A stretch of DNA of 34,913 nt. It comes from Lysobacteraceae bacterium (GTDB taxonomy: Bacteria; Pseudomonadota; Gammaproteobacteria; Xanthomonadales; Rhodanobacteraceae). A program made the translations under genes and the position numbers. Positions 19,206-28,161 of this stretch are shown one piece after another (the stretch's first letter is position 1; the number at the start of each line of letters is the position of its first letter). The DNA lies in assembly GCA_028871555.1 (NCBI GenBank), contig JAGWNA010000032.1:1-34913 (forward strand), written 5' to 3'. Below the pieces are notes generated by a model. The model saw nothing but the letters and a program-made list of their open reading frames with translations, searched no databases and had not been told where the DNA came from.

Positions 19206-19321
19206 CGTAGGAGCGCACCTTGTGCGCGAACGCTCCCGAGCATACAGCTGGAAAAAGCAGATCATCGTGGCTGAAACCCGCCCCCCACGAAGAGCATTCG
19301 CGCACAGGGTGCGCTCCTGCG
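19206..19321. repeat. REP-like inverted repeat, copy 3
   Basis: Arms 19206-19230 and 19297-19321 start with GTAGGAGCGCACCTTGTGCG and end with GGTGCGCTCCTGCG. They differ at one internal base pair and have a longer (66-base) centre than the other copies. It lies between the feo operon and rpsT, which converge here. Confidence 0.85.
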
Positions 19322-19353
19322 CGGGTGGGGCGGGTGGCGATGCGGCACCCATG

Positions 19354-19417
19354 AAAAAGCCGGCGTATGCCGGCCTGCACTTTTGACTACGAAAAAGCCG
19401 GCGTATGCCGGCTTTTT
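19354..19417. terminator. Duplicated bidirectional terminator hairpins
   Basis: GAAAAAGCCGGCGTATGCCG occurs twice (at 19353 and 19391). The second copy is a perfect GCCGGC-GTAT-GCCGGC hairpin flanked by five A on the left and five T on the right (19392-19417), so it can terminate both strands. The first copy has lost the adjacent T-run. Together they serve the convergent feo operon (+) and rpsT (-). Confidence 0.8.
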
Positions 19418-19442
19418 GCGTTACCCCGGATTGCACTCCGGC

Positions 19443-19706
19443 TTATGCCAGTTCGCGGATCTTCGCGTTGAGGCGGCTCTTGTGGCGTGCAGCCTTGTTC
19501 TTGTGGATCAGGCCGCGTGCGGCATAACGGTCCATCACCGGCTGGGCGACGGTGAAGGCGGCGATGGCGCCGGCCTTGTCCTTTGCCTCGATCGCCTTGA
19601 CGACCCTCTTCAGGGCGGTGCGGACCATCGAGCGGGCACTGATATTGCGCAGGCGGCGCTGCTCGGACTGGCGCGCGCGCTTCTTCGCGGACTTGATGTT
19701 GGCCAA
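19443..19706 (-). CDS. rpsT: 30S ribosomal protein S20
   Basis: An 87-aa S20 protein, (M)[20 protein letters not shown]...[20 protein letters not shown]...[15 protein letters not shown], highly basic. The start is TTG at 19706, with GGAG seven bases upstream. The family always begins ANIKSAKKR, so a frame starting earlier at 19745 is wrong. A UUG start is also known for E. coli rpsT and is linked to autogenous control there. It is divergent from murJ, as in many gammaproteobacteria. Confidence 0.96.
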   Translation of the reverse strand: MANIKSAKKRARQSEQRRLRNISARSMVRTALKRVVKAIEAKDKAGAIAAFTVAQPVMDRYAARGLIHKNKAARHKSRLNAKIRELA

Positions 19707-19959
19707 GGTAGAACTCCGGGATGCAGGTGTGGAAAAAGACGCCAATTATGCGGTCGATTCGCCGTTGCGTCAATCATTGCGGGGTGGCGAATGGCGATTC
19801 GGGCCAGCGCGCCGGCAACGGTTCGGCGGCAATGCCCGCATTCTGCCATGTTCCGGCTGTCAACTTGCCTGTGACGACTGTCAGACTATGCGCTTGCGCC
19901 CGACCGGACGATGCAGGGGGCGTGAAATCATCCCGTCGCACTGAAGGTAACGACAACGC

Positions 19960-21567
19960 ATGAAGTCCCCCAGCATGTTCCGCGGGCTGCTCTCGTTCAG
20001 CGGCATGACGATGGTTTCGCGGGTACTCGGGTTGCTGCGCGACATCTCGATGAGTCATGTGTTCGGCGCCAGTGCCGCGACCGACGCATTCGTCATCGCG
20101 TTCCGCATTCCCAATTTCATGCGCCGGCTGTTTGCCGAGGGATCGTTTTCCACGGCGTTCGTGCCGGTGTTCACCGAGGTCAAGGAAACCGGCTCGCATG
20201 AGGACCTGAAGCGGCTGATGTCGCGCGTATCCGGCACGCTCGGCGGCGTGTTGCTGGTGGTCACCGCACTGGGACTGATCTTTGCGCCCCAGGTGGCCGG
20301 CATCTTTGCGCCGGGGGCGCTGGACCAGCCACACAAGTTCGACCTGACCACGGATCTGGTGCGGCTGACGTTTCCGTTCATCCTGTTTGTTTCGCTGACC
20401 GCCCTGGCGGGTGGCGCGTTGAACAGCTTCCATCGTTTCGCGCTGCCGGCGCTGGCGCCGGTGATCCTCAACCTGTGCATGATCGCCGGTGCCCTGTGGG
20501 TGGCTCCCCATCTGGGTACGCCGATCATGGCGATGGGCTGGGCGGTGCTGCTGGCGGGCATTCTGCAACTGCTGTTCCTGCTGCCGGCGCTGCGTGGCAT
20601 CGACCTGCTCGGCCTGCCGCGCTGGGGTTGGAACCATCCGCCGGTGCGCCGGATCATGCGGTTGATGGTGCCCACCCTGTTTGGCTCATCCGTGGCGCAA
20701 CTCAACCTGTTGCTGGATACCGCGGTGATCTCGCTGCTGATCACCGGCTCGCAGACCTGGTTGTGGCAGTCGACCCGTTTTCTCGAGCTGCCGCTGGGGG
20801 TGTTCGGTGTGGCGCTGGGCACGGTGATCCTGCCGGCGCTGTCGCGCCATCATGTCGGCACGGACCGGGCCGGATTTTCCAGGTCGCTGGACTGGGGGCT
20901 GCGCCTCACGCTGCTGATTTCGCTGCCGGCCATGCTTGCCCTGATCTTGCTGGCCGGACCGCTGGTGGTCACCCTGTTCCAGAACGGCCACTACACCGCC
21001 TTCGATGCGCGGATGACGGTATGGTCGACGCTCGCGCTCAGCGGCGGGTTGCCGGCCTACGCGTTGGTGAAGGTGTTGTTGCCGGCGTTCTATGCGCGAC
21101 AGGACACGCGCACACCGGTCAAGGCGGGGGTGATCGCGTTGATCGCCAACATGCTGTGCAACGGCATTTTCATCGTGCTGCTGTTTGAGCTGTGGGCGCC
21201 GCCGGCGCTGAAGCAAGTGGGCTGGCTGGACGCCATCGCCCAGGTGCCCGGTCTGCATGTGGCGCTGGCTCTCGCCAGCAGTCTGTCGAGCTATCTCAAT
21301 TTCATGCTGCTGTGGCACTGGTTGAAACGTGCGGGCGTGTACCGGCGCGAACCCGGCTGGGCGCGTCATTGGCTGCGCCTGGCCGCGGCCTGTGCCGCGA
21401 TGGTGGCGGTGCTGCTGCTGGGGCGCTGGTGGTGGCCGGAGTGGGGCGGGCTGACGGTGCTCACCCGGGTATGGCATCTGGCCGTGCTGGTGCTGGCCGG
21501 GGCGGCGACCTATGTCGGCATGCTGCTCGCCAGCGGCTTCCGACTGCGCGATTTGCGTGGCGCGTGA
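19960..21567 (+). CDS. murJ: Lipid II flippase MurJ (MviN)
   Basis: A 535-aa inner-membrane protein of the MVF/MurJ family that flips lipid II across the membrane for peptidoglycan synthesis. The N-terminal signature SFSGMTMVSRVLGLLRDISMSHVFGASAATDAF and RIPNFMRRLFAEGSFSTAFVPVF are diagnostic. About fourteen hydrophobic helices are visible, including RFLELPLGVFGVALGTVILPALSRHH and LVKVLLPAFYARQDTRTPVKAG. It begins the conserved plus-strand block murJ-ribF-ileS-lspA-ispH. Confidence 0.96.
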   Translation: MKSPSMFRGLLSFSGMTMVSRVLGLLRDISMSHVFGASAATDAFVIAFRIPNFMRRLFAEGSFSTAFVPVFTEVKETGSHEDLKRLMSRVSGTLGGVLLVVTALGLIFAPQVAGIFAPGALDQPHKFDLTTDLVRLTFPFILFVSLTALAGGALNSFHRFALPALAPVILNLCMIAGALWVAPHLGTPIMAMGWAVLLAGILQLLFLLPALRGIDLLGLPRWGWNHPPVRRIMRLMVPTLFGSSVAQLNLLLDTAVISLLITGSQTWLWQSTRFLELPLGVFGVALGTVILPALSRHHVGTDRAGFSRSLDWGLRLTLLISLPAMLALILLAGPLVVTLFQNGHYTAFDARMTVWSTLALSGGLPAYALVKVLLPAFYARQDTRTPVKAGVIALIANMLCNGIFIVLLFELWAPPALKQVGWLDAIAQVPGLHVALALASSLSSYLNFMLLWHWLKRAGVYRREPGWARHWLRLAAACAAMVAVLLLGRWWWPEWGGLTVLTRVWHLAVLVLAGAATYVGMLLASGFRLRDLRGA

Positions 21568-21628
21568 GGTGGCCGGGCAACCGGGTAGGCGCTCCTGACG
21601 AAGCGCGTATGCCCGCTATACTCGCGTC

Positions 21629-22579
21629 ATGATGAGACTTTCCAGGGATGTCGCAGGCTCGTGCCTGGCTCCGGGCGGCAGCGTGATCGCGGTCGGTGCA
21701 TTCGACGGCCTGCATCGCGGGCACCAGGCGCTGCTGACACAGGTGCGCGAGCGGGCGCAGGTGCTCGGCTGCAGCACGGTCGTGGTGAGCTTCGAGCCCT
21801 TGCCGCGCGCGTTCTTTGCCGCCGAGCCGTTGCCGCGATTGTCCAGCGTGCGCGAAAAGCTCACCGGCTTTGCCGCTGCCGGCATGGCGCACACCTTGTT
21901 GCTGCGCTTCAACGCGGCGTTGACGGCGATGTCGGCCGAGGATTTCGTGCGGCGTGTGCTGGTCGACCGGCTCGCCGCACGGGAAGTATGGGTAGGCGGC
22001 GATTTCCGTTTCGGCCACAAGCGCGGCGGCGACATGGATTTGCTGACGCGGATGGGTGCGTCGCTCGGCTTTGCCGCCTGCGCGATGCCGGCGGTGCAGA
22101 TCGATGGTGCCCGCGTCTCGGCCAGCCGGGTACGTCTGTTGCTGGCTGCCGGCGAATTTGCGGGCGCCGAACCGCTGCTGGGGCGGCCGTTCGTGATCGA
22201 CGGCAAGGTGGAACACGGCAACCAGCTCGGTCATACCCTGGGCTACCCCACCGCCAACATCCACCTGCGGCGGGTCAGCCCGATCCACGGCATCTTCGCG
22301 GTGCGTGTCGGGCTGGGCGAGTGTGCTTGCAGTTGGCCGGGGGTGGCCAGCCTGGGCGTGCGGCCGACCGTCAATCAGGTCAGCCAGCCCTTGCTGGAAG
22401 TGCATCTTTTCGACTTCGACGGCGATCTTTACGGCCAGCGCATGGCGGTGGAGTTTGTCGCGAAGCTGCGCGACGAGCAGAAGTTCGACGGGCTGGAGCC
22501 GCTCAAGGCGCAGATGGCGACCGATGCCCGCATGGCGCGCGAACTGCTGGGCATGAATCCGCGCCTGCTGGAGGCGTGA
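21629..22579 (+). CDS. ribF: Bifunctional riboflavin kinase / FAD synthetase
   Basis: 316 aa. The N-terminal nucleotidyltransferase domain contains GAFDGLHRGHQALL and VVVSFEPLPRAFF (FMN to FAD). The C-terminal flavokinase domain contains GNQLGHTLGYPTANIHL and SLGVRPTV (riboflavin to FMN). It is complete. Two ATG codons are adjacent (21629 and 21632), either of which could be used; the ribosome site is weak. It lies between murJ (61 bp) and ileS (100 bp). Confidence 0.95.
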   Translation: MMRLSRDVAGSCLAPGGSVIAVGAFDGLHRGHQALLTQVRERAQVLGCSTVVVSFEPLPRAFFAAEPLPRLSSVREKLTGFAAAGMAHTLLLRFNAALTAMSAEDFVRRVLVDRLAAREVWVGGDFRFGHKRGGDMDLLTRMGASLGFAACAMPAVQIDGARVSASRVRLLLAAGEFAGAEPLLGRPFVIDGKVEHGNQLGHTLGYPTANIHLRRVSPIHGIFAVRVGLGECACSWPGVASLGVRPTVNQVSQPLLEVHLFDFDGDLYGQRMAVEFVAKLRDEQKFDGLEPLKAQMATDARMARELLGMNPRLLEA

Positions 22580-22679
22580 GCCGTCGGCCGGCATTCCTGT
22601 TTTGGTCGAGATCCACTAACTTTCAACCCTTTGGCCTGCCGATGGCGGGCGACAACAGCCCAGTGATGGCAAACACGCA

Positions 22680-25553
22680 ATGACCCACGACTACAAGAGC
22701 ACGATCAACCTGCCGCAGACGGACTTCCCGATGCGCGGCGACCTGCCCAAGCGCGAGCCGGGCTGGCTGGCCGAGTGGGAGCGGGTCGACCGCTACGCGC
22801 AGATCCAGCGGCACACGGCCGGCCGCGACAAAGTGTTCGTGCTGCACGACGGTCCGCCGTATGCGAACGGGGCGATCCATATCGGCCACGCGGTCAACAA
22901 GATCCTCAAGGACATCACGGTCAAGTCGAAGCTGCTGGCCGGTCATCGCGCGCCGTATGTGCCGGGCTGGGACTGCCACGGCCTGCCGATCGAGATCGCG
23001 GTGGAAAAGAAGTTCGGCAAGCCGGGCGACAAGCTCGACGCCGCGACATTTCGGCAGAAATGCCGCGAATACGCGGCCGAGCAGGTCGACACGCAGCGCA
23101 CCGATTTCAAGCGGCTTGGCGTGCTCGGCGACTGGCAGCGGCCGTACCGCACGATGGATTTCAAGTACGAGGCGGACATGCTGCGCGCGCTGGCGCGAGT
23201 GGTCGCCAACGGCCATGTGATGCGCGGCGCCAAGCCGGTGTACTGGTGCTTCGATTGCGGCTCGGCGCTGGCCGAGGCGGAGATCGAATATGCCGACAAG
23301 GTTTCGCCAGCCGTCGATGTGGCGTACGACGCCGTCGATGCCGAAACCCTGGCCGCGATGTTCGAGGTGGATGCCGTCGATGCGATCGTTGCCGTGCCGA
23401 TCTGGACCACCACGCCGTGGACGCTGCCGGAGAGCCAGGCGGTGTCGCTCGGCGCCGAACTGGAATACGCGCTGATCGAGGGGCCGGCCCGCGACGGCCG
23501 GCGCGTGCTGCTGGTGGTGGCCAGCGCGCTGGTCGACAAGGTGGCGCTGCGTTACGGCCTGGCGCAGGCGACGGTGCTGGGCCATGCGGCCGGCCAGGCG
23601 CTGCAGGGGCTGAAGCTTCGCCATCCGTTCTATCCGCGCGAAGTGCCGCTGATCCTCGGCGGGCATGTGTCGGCCGAGGAAGGCACCGGTGCCGTGCATA
23701 CCTCGCCCGATCATGGCGTGGAGGATTTCGTGGTGTCGCGCGAGTACGGCATCGAGCTGCTCAACTACATCGAGTCGAACGGCGCTTTCCGCCGGGATAC
23801 GCCGGCAGCCGACGGTCTGATGCTGGGCGGCATGCATGTCTGGAAGGCCAACGATGCGGTCGTCGAGCTGCTGCGCCGGCGTGGCGTGCTGCTGGCGCAT
23901 GCGAAGATCGAGCACAGCTATCCGCATTGCTGGCGGCACAAGACGCCGGTGATCTACCGCACCACGCCGCAGTGGTTCGTCTCGATGGAGCAGGCGAAGC
24001 TGCGCCAGACCGCGCTGACTGCGATCAAGACCGTGCGCTGGGTGCCGGGCTGGGGCGAGGAGCGCATCGCCGGCATGGTGGCCGGGCGGCCGGACTGGTG
24101 CATCTCGCGCCAGCGCACCTGGGGTGTGCCGATCGCGCTGTTCGTGCACAAGGCCACCCAGGAACCGCATCCGGATTCGGTCGAGCTGCTGGAACAGGTC
24201 GCGCAGAAAGTGGAGCAGGGCGGCGTCGATGCCTGGTTCTCGCTGGATCCGGCCGAGCTGCTTGGCGATGAGGCGAAGGACTACGAAAAGGTCACCGACG
24301 TGCTGGACGTCTGGTTCGATTCCGGCGTCACGCATTTCGCGGTGATCGTCCAGCGCCCCGAGCTGCACCAGGGCACGGCAGCGCACTACAAGGTGATGTA
24401 CCTGGAAGGCTCCGACCAGCACCGCGGCTGGTTCCAGTCCTCGTTGCTGACTTCGGCGGCGATCTTCGCCCGCGCGCCGTACCACGACGTGCTCACGCAC
24501 GGCTTCGCGGTCGATGCGAACGGCCGCAAGATGTCCAAATCGCTGGGCAACGTGGTCGCGCCGCAGAAGGTGATGGACACGCTCGGCGCCGACGTGCTGC
24601 GGCTGTGGGTGGCCGCGGCCGATTACCGCAACGAGATGACCGTTTCCGACGAGATCCTCAGGCGCGTGTCGGACAGCTACCGGCGCATCCGCAACACCGC
24701 GCGGTTCCTGCTCGGCAACCTGGACGGCTTCGATCCGGCGCGGCATCTGTTGCCGGTGGAAGACAGTCTGTTGCTGGATCAGTGGGCGGTGCAGCAGGCG
24801 TTCGACGTGCAGCAGGCGGTGCTGGCCGCCTACGAGCGCTACGATTTTCCCGAGATCGTGGCGCGGGTGCAGAACTTCTGCACCAATGAGCTGGGCGCGC
24901 TGTACCTGGACATCACCAAGGACCGGCTCTACACCATGCCGACCGACAGCCGCGGCCGGCGCAGTGCGCAGAGCGCGATGTACCGCATCGCCGAGGCGCT
25001 GGTGCGCTGGCTGGCGCCGGTGCTGAGCTTCACCGCCGAGGAAATCTGGCAGCAGTTGCCGGGCGAGCGCGGCGAAAGCGTGCTGTTCGAAACCTGGTAC
25101 GACGGGCTGGCGGCTGCGCAAGGCGCACCCGAGCAGCGGCGCTGGTGGGATGAACTCCTGGAAATTCGCGAACGTATTTCTCGTGAGATCGAGACCATGC
25201 GCGAAGGCAAATCGGCTGGTTCGTCGCTTGAGGTCATTGCGCAGGTCTATACATCGGATGAAGACTTCATCAAGCGCTATGAAGGTGTGGCCGATGAACT
25301 TCGGTTCTTCTTTTTGACTTCTGAATTTCGTCTGGCCCCGCGTTCCGGAATGCCGGAGCGTGCTACGGCGAGCGGCTTGAAATTGAAGTCGGGTACGCAG
25401 TTGTTTACTGACACTCGGCGCAGCGATGCAACCAAGTGCGTGCGCTGCTGGCATCGTCGCGACGATGTGGGCAGCCATGCGGAACATCCCGAACTGTGTG
25501 GTCGCTGTGTCGACAATGTCGAAGGGCCGGGCGAGGATCGGCGCTGGTTCTGA
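22680..25553 (+). CDS. ileS: Isoleucyl-tRNA synthetase
   Basis: A 957-aa class Ia synthetase. HIGH is at 67-70 ([20 protein letters not shown]), the editing domain includes [14 protein letters not shown] and [12 protein letters not shown], and KMSKSLGN is at 617-624. The C-terminal zinc-binding segment has CVRCWH (C920, C923) and LCGRC. It is a normal bacterial type 1 enzyme. The last ~135 codons (from about 25150) are visibly lower in GC than the rest of the gene, with more AT-ending codons, yet the protein stays intact and family-like. Downstream is a 27-bp inverted repeat, then lspA. Confidence 0.97.
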   Translation: MTHDYKSTINLPQTDFPMRGDLPKREPGWLAEWERVDRYAQIQRHTAGRDKVFVLHDGPPYANGAIHIGHAVNKILKDITVKSKLLAGHRAPYVPGWDCHGLPIEIAVEKKFGKPGDKLDAATFRQKCREYAAEQVDTQRTDFKRLGVLGDWQRPYRTMDFKYEADMLRALARVVANGHVMRGAKPVYWCFDCGSALAEAEIEYADKVSPAVDVAYDAVDAETLAAMFEVDAVDAIVAVPIWTTTPWTLPESQAVSLGAELEYALIEGPARDGRRVLLVVASALVDKVALRYGLAQATVLGHAAGQALQGLKLRHPFYPREVPLILGGHVSAEEGTGAVHTSPDHGVEDFVVSREYGIELLNYIESNGAFRRDTPAADGLMLGGMHVWKANDAVVELLRRRGVLLAHAKIEHSYPHCWRHKTPVIYRTTPQWFVSMEQAKLRQTALTAIKTVRWVPGWGEERIAGMVAGRPDWCISRQRTWGVPIALFVHKATQEPHPDSVELLEQVAQKVEQGGVDAWFSLDPAELLGDEAKDYEKVTDVLDVWFDSGVTHFAVIVQRPELHQGTAAHYKVMYLEGSDQHRGWFQSSLLTSAAIFARAPYHDVLTHGFAVDANGRKMSKSLGNVVAPQKVMDTLGADVLRLWVAAADYRNEMTVSDEILRRVSDSYRRIRNTARFLLGNLDGFDPARHLLPVEDSLLLDQWAVQQAFDVQQAVLAAYERYDFPEIVARVQNFCTNELGALYLDITKDRLYTMPTDSRGRRSAQSAMYRIAEALVRWLAPVLSFTAEEIWQQLPGERGESVLFETWYDGLAAAQGAPEQRRWWDELLEIRERISREIETMREGKSAGSSLEVIAQVYTSDEDFIKRYEGVADELRFFFLTSEFRLAPRSGMPERATASGLKLKSGTQLFTDTRRSDATKCVRCWHRRDDVGSHAEHPELCGRCVDNVEGPGEDRRWF

Positions 25554-25562
25554 TCGAAACCG

Positions 25563-25647
25563 CCCGTAGGAGCGCACCCTGTGCGCGAAATGCTTTTGTC
25601 GATGTACCTCTGAAAGATCATTCGCGCACAGGGTGCGCTCCTACGGG
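25563..25647. repeat. REP-like inverted repeat, copy 4
   Basis: A perfect 27-bp inverted repeat (arms 25563-25589 and 25621-25647), CCCGTAGGAGCGCACCCTGT at the start of the left arm, with a 31-base centre. It lies between ileS and lspA inside an otherwise compact gene block. Confidence 0.9.
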
Positions 25648-25694
25648 CCCGTCGTTCGCCCTTGTCGCGTCCCTTTATCAGGCATTGCATCCAC

Positions 25695-26192
25695 ATGACA
25701 CGCAAACCCAACGCACTCATCTGGCTGTGGCTGTCCGTCGCGGTCGTCGCGCTCGATCAGTTCAGCAAGTGGTGGGTTGTGCATGCGCTGTCGCCGGACC
25801 TGCCGCATCCGGTGATTCCCGGTGTGCTCAACTGGACGCTGACGTTCAACAGCGGCGCCGCGTTCAGCTTCCTGGCCGGCAGCGCCGGCTGGCAGCGCTG
25901 GTTCTTCGTGGTGCTGGCGCTGCTCATCGGCTCGGTGCTGGTGGCGTGGCTGGCGCGTACGCCGCGGCGTGACTGGCGTACCGGCATGCCGCTGGCGCTG
26001 ATCGTCGGCGGTGCCATCGGCAACCTGATCGATCGCCTGCATGCGGCCCGGGTCACCGATTTCATCCAGGTGTATTTCCGGCAGTGGAGCTACCCGGTAT
26101 TCAATCTCGCCGATTGCGGCATCACCGTGGGTGCGGTGATGCTGATCGTGTTCGGGATGTTCGCGGGCAAGCCGTCAGGCAGCGTGCGATAA
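25695..26192 (+). CDS. lspA: Lipoprotein signal peptidase
   Basis: A 165-aa inner-membrane aspartyl protease (signal peptidase II) with four membrane helices. Signatures are VVALDQFSKWWV, LTFNSGAAFSFL, GGAIGNLIDRL, and the catalytic aspartates D122 (VTDFIQVYF) and D140 (PVFNLADCGIT). The start at 25695 (MTRKPNALIWL) is the usual family start; a TTG-initiated extension to 25662 lacks similarity. It removes signal peptides from prolipoproteins. Confidence 0.95.
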   Translation: MTRKPNALIWLWLSVAVVALDQFSKWWVVHALSPDLPHPVIPGVLNWTLTFNSGAAFSFLAGSAGWQRWFFVVLALLIGSVLVAWLARTPRRDWRTGMPLALIVGGAIGNLIDRLHAARVTDFIQVYFRQWSYPVFNLADCGITVGAVMLIVFGMFAGKPSGSVR

Positions 26193-26216
26193 TCGCGGGG
26201 CCTTCCGGCTTCTCTC

Positions 26217-26293
26217 GTAGGAGCGCACCCTGTGCGCGATTGCCCTTTGCCTCGATCGTGACATAAAGCATCGCGCACTGGGTGCGCTCCTGC
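26217..26293. repeat. REP-like inverted repeat, copy 5
   Basis: Arms GTAGGAGCGCACCCTGTGCG... (26217-26240) and ...TGGGTGCGCTCCTGC (26270-26293) form a 24-bp stem with mismatches at one inner position and the tip. It occupies the lspA-ispH gap, the place where many gammaproteobacteria have fkpB. Confidence 0.85.
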
Positions 26294-26323
26294 ACAGGCT
26301 TCACGTACGTACCCGAGACTTCG

Positions 26324-27286
26324 ATGGACATCCTGCTCGCCAACCCCCGCGGATTCTGTGCCGGCGTCGATCGTGCGATCGCGATCGTCGAGCGTGCGCT
26401 GGAATCCTGGGGCGCACCGATCTATGTGCGGCACGAGGTGGTGCACAACCGCTTCGTGGTCGACAAGCTGCGCGCCGATGGCGCGGTGTTCGTCGAGGAA
26501 CTGCACGAGGTGCCCGACGGCGCCACCGTTATCTTCAGCGCCCACGGCGTGTCGCAGGCGGTGCGCGAGGAGGCCGAACAGCGCCACCTCAAGGTATTCG
26601 ACGCCACCTGCCCGCTGGTCACCAAGGTGCACATGGAAGTGGCGCGACTGGGCCGCATCGGCCGCAGCGTGGTGCTGATCGGTCACGCCGGGCACCCGGA
26701 AGTGGAAGGCACCATGGGACAATGGAAACCGGCCAATGCCGGCGAAATCCTGCTGGTCGAATCGCTGGAATGCGTGGATCGGCTGGTGCCGAAGTATCCG
26801 CATCAGCTGTCCTACGTTACCCAGACCACGTTGTCGGTGGACGACACCAAGGCGATCATCGAGGCCTTGCGCGCGAAATTTCCGGATATCGAGGGGCCGC
26901 GCAAGGACGACATCTGCTACGCCACCCAGAACCGCCAGGATGCGGTGCGCCGCCTGGCCGATGCGGTCGACCTGATGCTGGTGGTCGGCTCGGTCAACAG
27001 CTCCAACTCCAACCGTCTGCGCGAACTGGCGCAGAAGCAGGGCGTACGCTCGTTCCTGATTGATGGCGCCGAACACATCGAGCGCAGCTGGCTCGACGGC
27101 GTCAGGCGCATCGGCCTCACCGCCGGCGCCTCGGCTCCCGAAAAACTCGTACGCGACGTGATCGCCCGCCTGCAGTCGTGGGGCGCTGGCGAAGTGCGCG
27201 AACTGGACGGTGAACGCGAGAACATCACGTTCGCCTTGCCGAAGGAGCTGCGTGCCCTCGACGGCAATGCCTCGGCCAGCTTCTGA
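26324..27286 (+). CDS. ispH: 4-hydroxy-3-methylbut-2-enyl diphosphate reductase
   Basis: A 320-aa IspH/LytB iron-sulfur enzyme, the last step of the MEP isoprenoid pathway (HMBPP to IPP and DMAPP). The three cluster cysteines are C12 ([11 protein letters not shown]), C96 ([11 protein letters not shown]) and C198 ([11 protein letters not shown]). The histidines of [15 protein letters not shown] and [11 protein letters not shown], and the NSSNSNRL substrate loop, are also present. The start at 26324 ([10 protein letters not shown]) matches the family. It ends the housekeeping block. Confidence 0.96.
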   Translation: MDILLANPRGFCAGVDRAIAIVERALESWGAPIYVRHEVVHNRFVVDKLRADGAVFVEELHEVPDGATVIFSAHGVSQAVREEAEQRHLKVFDATCPLVTKVHMEVARLGRIGRSVVLIGHAGHPEVEGTMGQWKPANAGEILLVESLECVDRLVPKYPHQLSYVTQTTLSVDDTKAIIEALRAKFPDIEGPRKDDICYATQNRQDAVRRLADAVDLMLVVGSVNSSNSNRLRELAQKQGVRSFLIDGAEHIERSWLDGVRRIGLTAGASAPEKLVRDVIARLQSWGAGEVRELDGERENITFALPKELRALDGNASASF

Positions 27287-27378
27287 TTTTCCCGTGCGCA
27301 CCATGGGCGGAGCGCGGTTCCCCGCGATGCCGGACATGCCGCACCAGCTGCAGCCATGAACACATGAACACCCTTTGC

Positions 27379-27407
27379 TTGCGCCATGGTGCCACGCACC
27401 GTAAAAT
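27379..27407 (+). promoter_or_regulatory. Sigma70-type promoter of tRNA-Thr
   Basis: A TTGCGC -35-like box (27379-27384) and TAAAAT -10 box (27402-27407) are separated by 17 bases and end 12 bases before the tRNA. It is a reasonable promoter by position and spacing; it was not tested computationally. Confidence 0.5.
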
Positions 27408-27419
27408 CCACGGCTCTTT

Positions 27420-27495
27420 GCCGGAATAGCTCAGTTGGTAGAGCGGCGCATTCGTAATGCGTAGGTCGCAGGTTCGACTCCTGTTTCCGGCACCA
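27420..27495 (+). tRNA. tRNA-Thr (anticodon CGT)
   Basis: A 76-base cloverleaf with encoded CCA. Acceptor GCCGGAA pairs with TTCCGGC, D arm GCTC/GAGC, anticodon stem GCGCA/TGCGT (with a G-T closing pair) around loop TTCGTAA with anticodon CGT at its centre, and T arm GCAGG-TTCGACT-CCTGT. It reads ACG threonine codons. Housekeeping genes end to its left and accessory genes start to its right, so its 3' end is the likely integration site of the island. Confidence 0.97.
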
Positions 27496-27515
27496 AAATC
27501 AAGCACTTAGAAAAA

Positions 27516-27543
27516 GGCCCAATCTCAAAATTGGGCTTTTTTT
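27516..27543 (+). terminator. Rho-independent terminator after tRNA-Thr
   Basis: GCCCAAT (27517-27523), loop CTCAAA, ATTGGGC (27530-27536), then seven T. It is preceded by an A-run, so it could also work on the minus strand. It lies 20 bp past the tRNA. Confidence 0.85.
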
Positions 27544-27864
27544 GTGCCCAATTGTCCCCGTTTTGTCCCGCTTGGGATCGCTTACGTACCGCTTCTGGTG
27601 TCCCGGAATTGTCCCAAAGCGCCGGAATGTGTCCGCATCCTCTCCGGATCTCTACCTCGCTGCCGCTTTTACTAGACCGCGCAACAGCAACTCCTCGGCA
27701 CGCGCTCCAGCTGCGCTGTGCGGGAAGTTCGGCGGCGAGCTTCAGGTCTTGACATGATCAGCGGCACCCGGCGAAATAGAGCGGCGCGATATGCCGCCAT
27801 CGCGCACTCCACGAATGCGCATGCTCGTGGCCCCGCTCAGCGCAGCTGCATGAGGATCTATTCC

Positions 27865-28161
27865 ATGCAGCTCTTGAAGATTGACGAAGTCGCGACACAA
27901 CTCGGCCTCTCTCCCATCACCATCCAGCACTGGGCTTACGGCCATAGGCCAGCGCCGGCGAATTTCCCGGAACCTGTGCGGATTGGGCGCCAGTTGCGGT
28001 TTGTCGATTCCGATGTGGATGGTTGGATTCGTGGCCTCCGCGGCGAGTTCACCGAATCTTCCAGTCCGCAGCGCCGACGGGGTAGACCGAGAAAATCGAA
28101 AGATGTCAGCCCCTCTGCATCCGAGCACTTGTGCAGATCGCAACAGGTGGGTGAGCGATGA
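27865..28161 (+). CDS. AlpA/excisionase-like helix-turn-helix protein
   Basis: 98 aa. The N-terminal MQLLKIDEVATQLGLSPITIQHWAYGHRPAPANFPEPVRIGRQLRFVDSDVDGWI is a MerR/AlpA-type winged HTH: a KIDEVAxxLGLSxxTI recognition helix, FPEPVRIGRQLRF wing, and a terminal helix with a W. These proteins act as excisionases or regulators in prophages and islands. The tail is basic and low-complexity (SSPQRRRGRPRKSK), including an AT-hook-like RGRPRK. The start at 27865 is chosen because GAGGA lies eight bases upstream; longer frames from 27718 or 27850 are possible. Its stop overlaps the next start by 4 bp (ATGA). Confidence 0.8.
   Translation: MQLLKIDEVATQLGLSPITIQHWAYGHRPAPANFPEPVRIGRQLRFVDSDVDGWIRGLRGEFTESSSPQRRRGRPRKSKDVSPSASEHLCRSQQVGER

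Noticed and set aside
22623..25577. 984-aa minus-strand open frame
   Set aside because: Antisense shadow of ileS caused by high GC; the plus strand has HIGH, KMSKS and zinc motifs.
27225..27506. Minus-strand frame containing GNRSRTCDLRITNAPLYQLSY
   Set aside because: It is the antisense of the tRNA-Thr gene. This string is a well-known spurious annotation.
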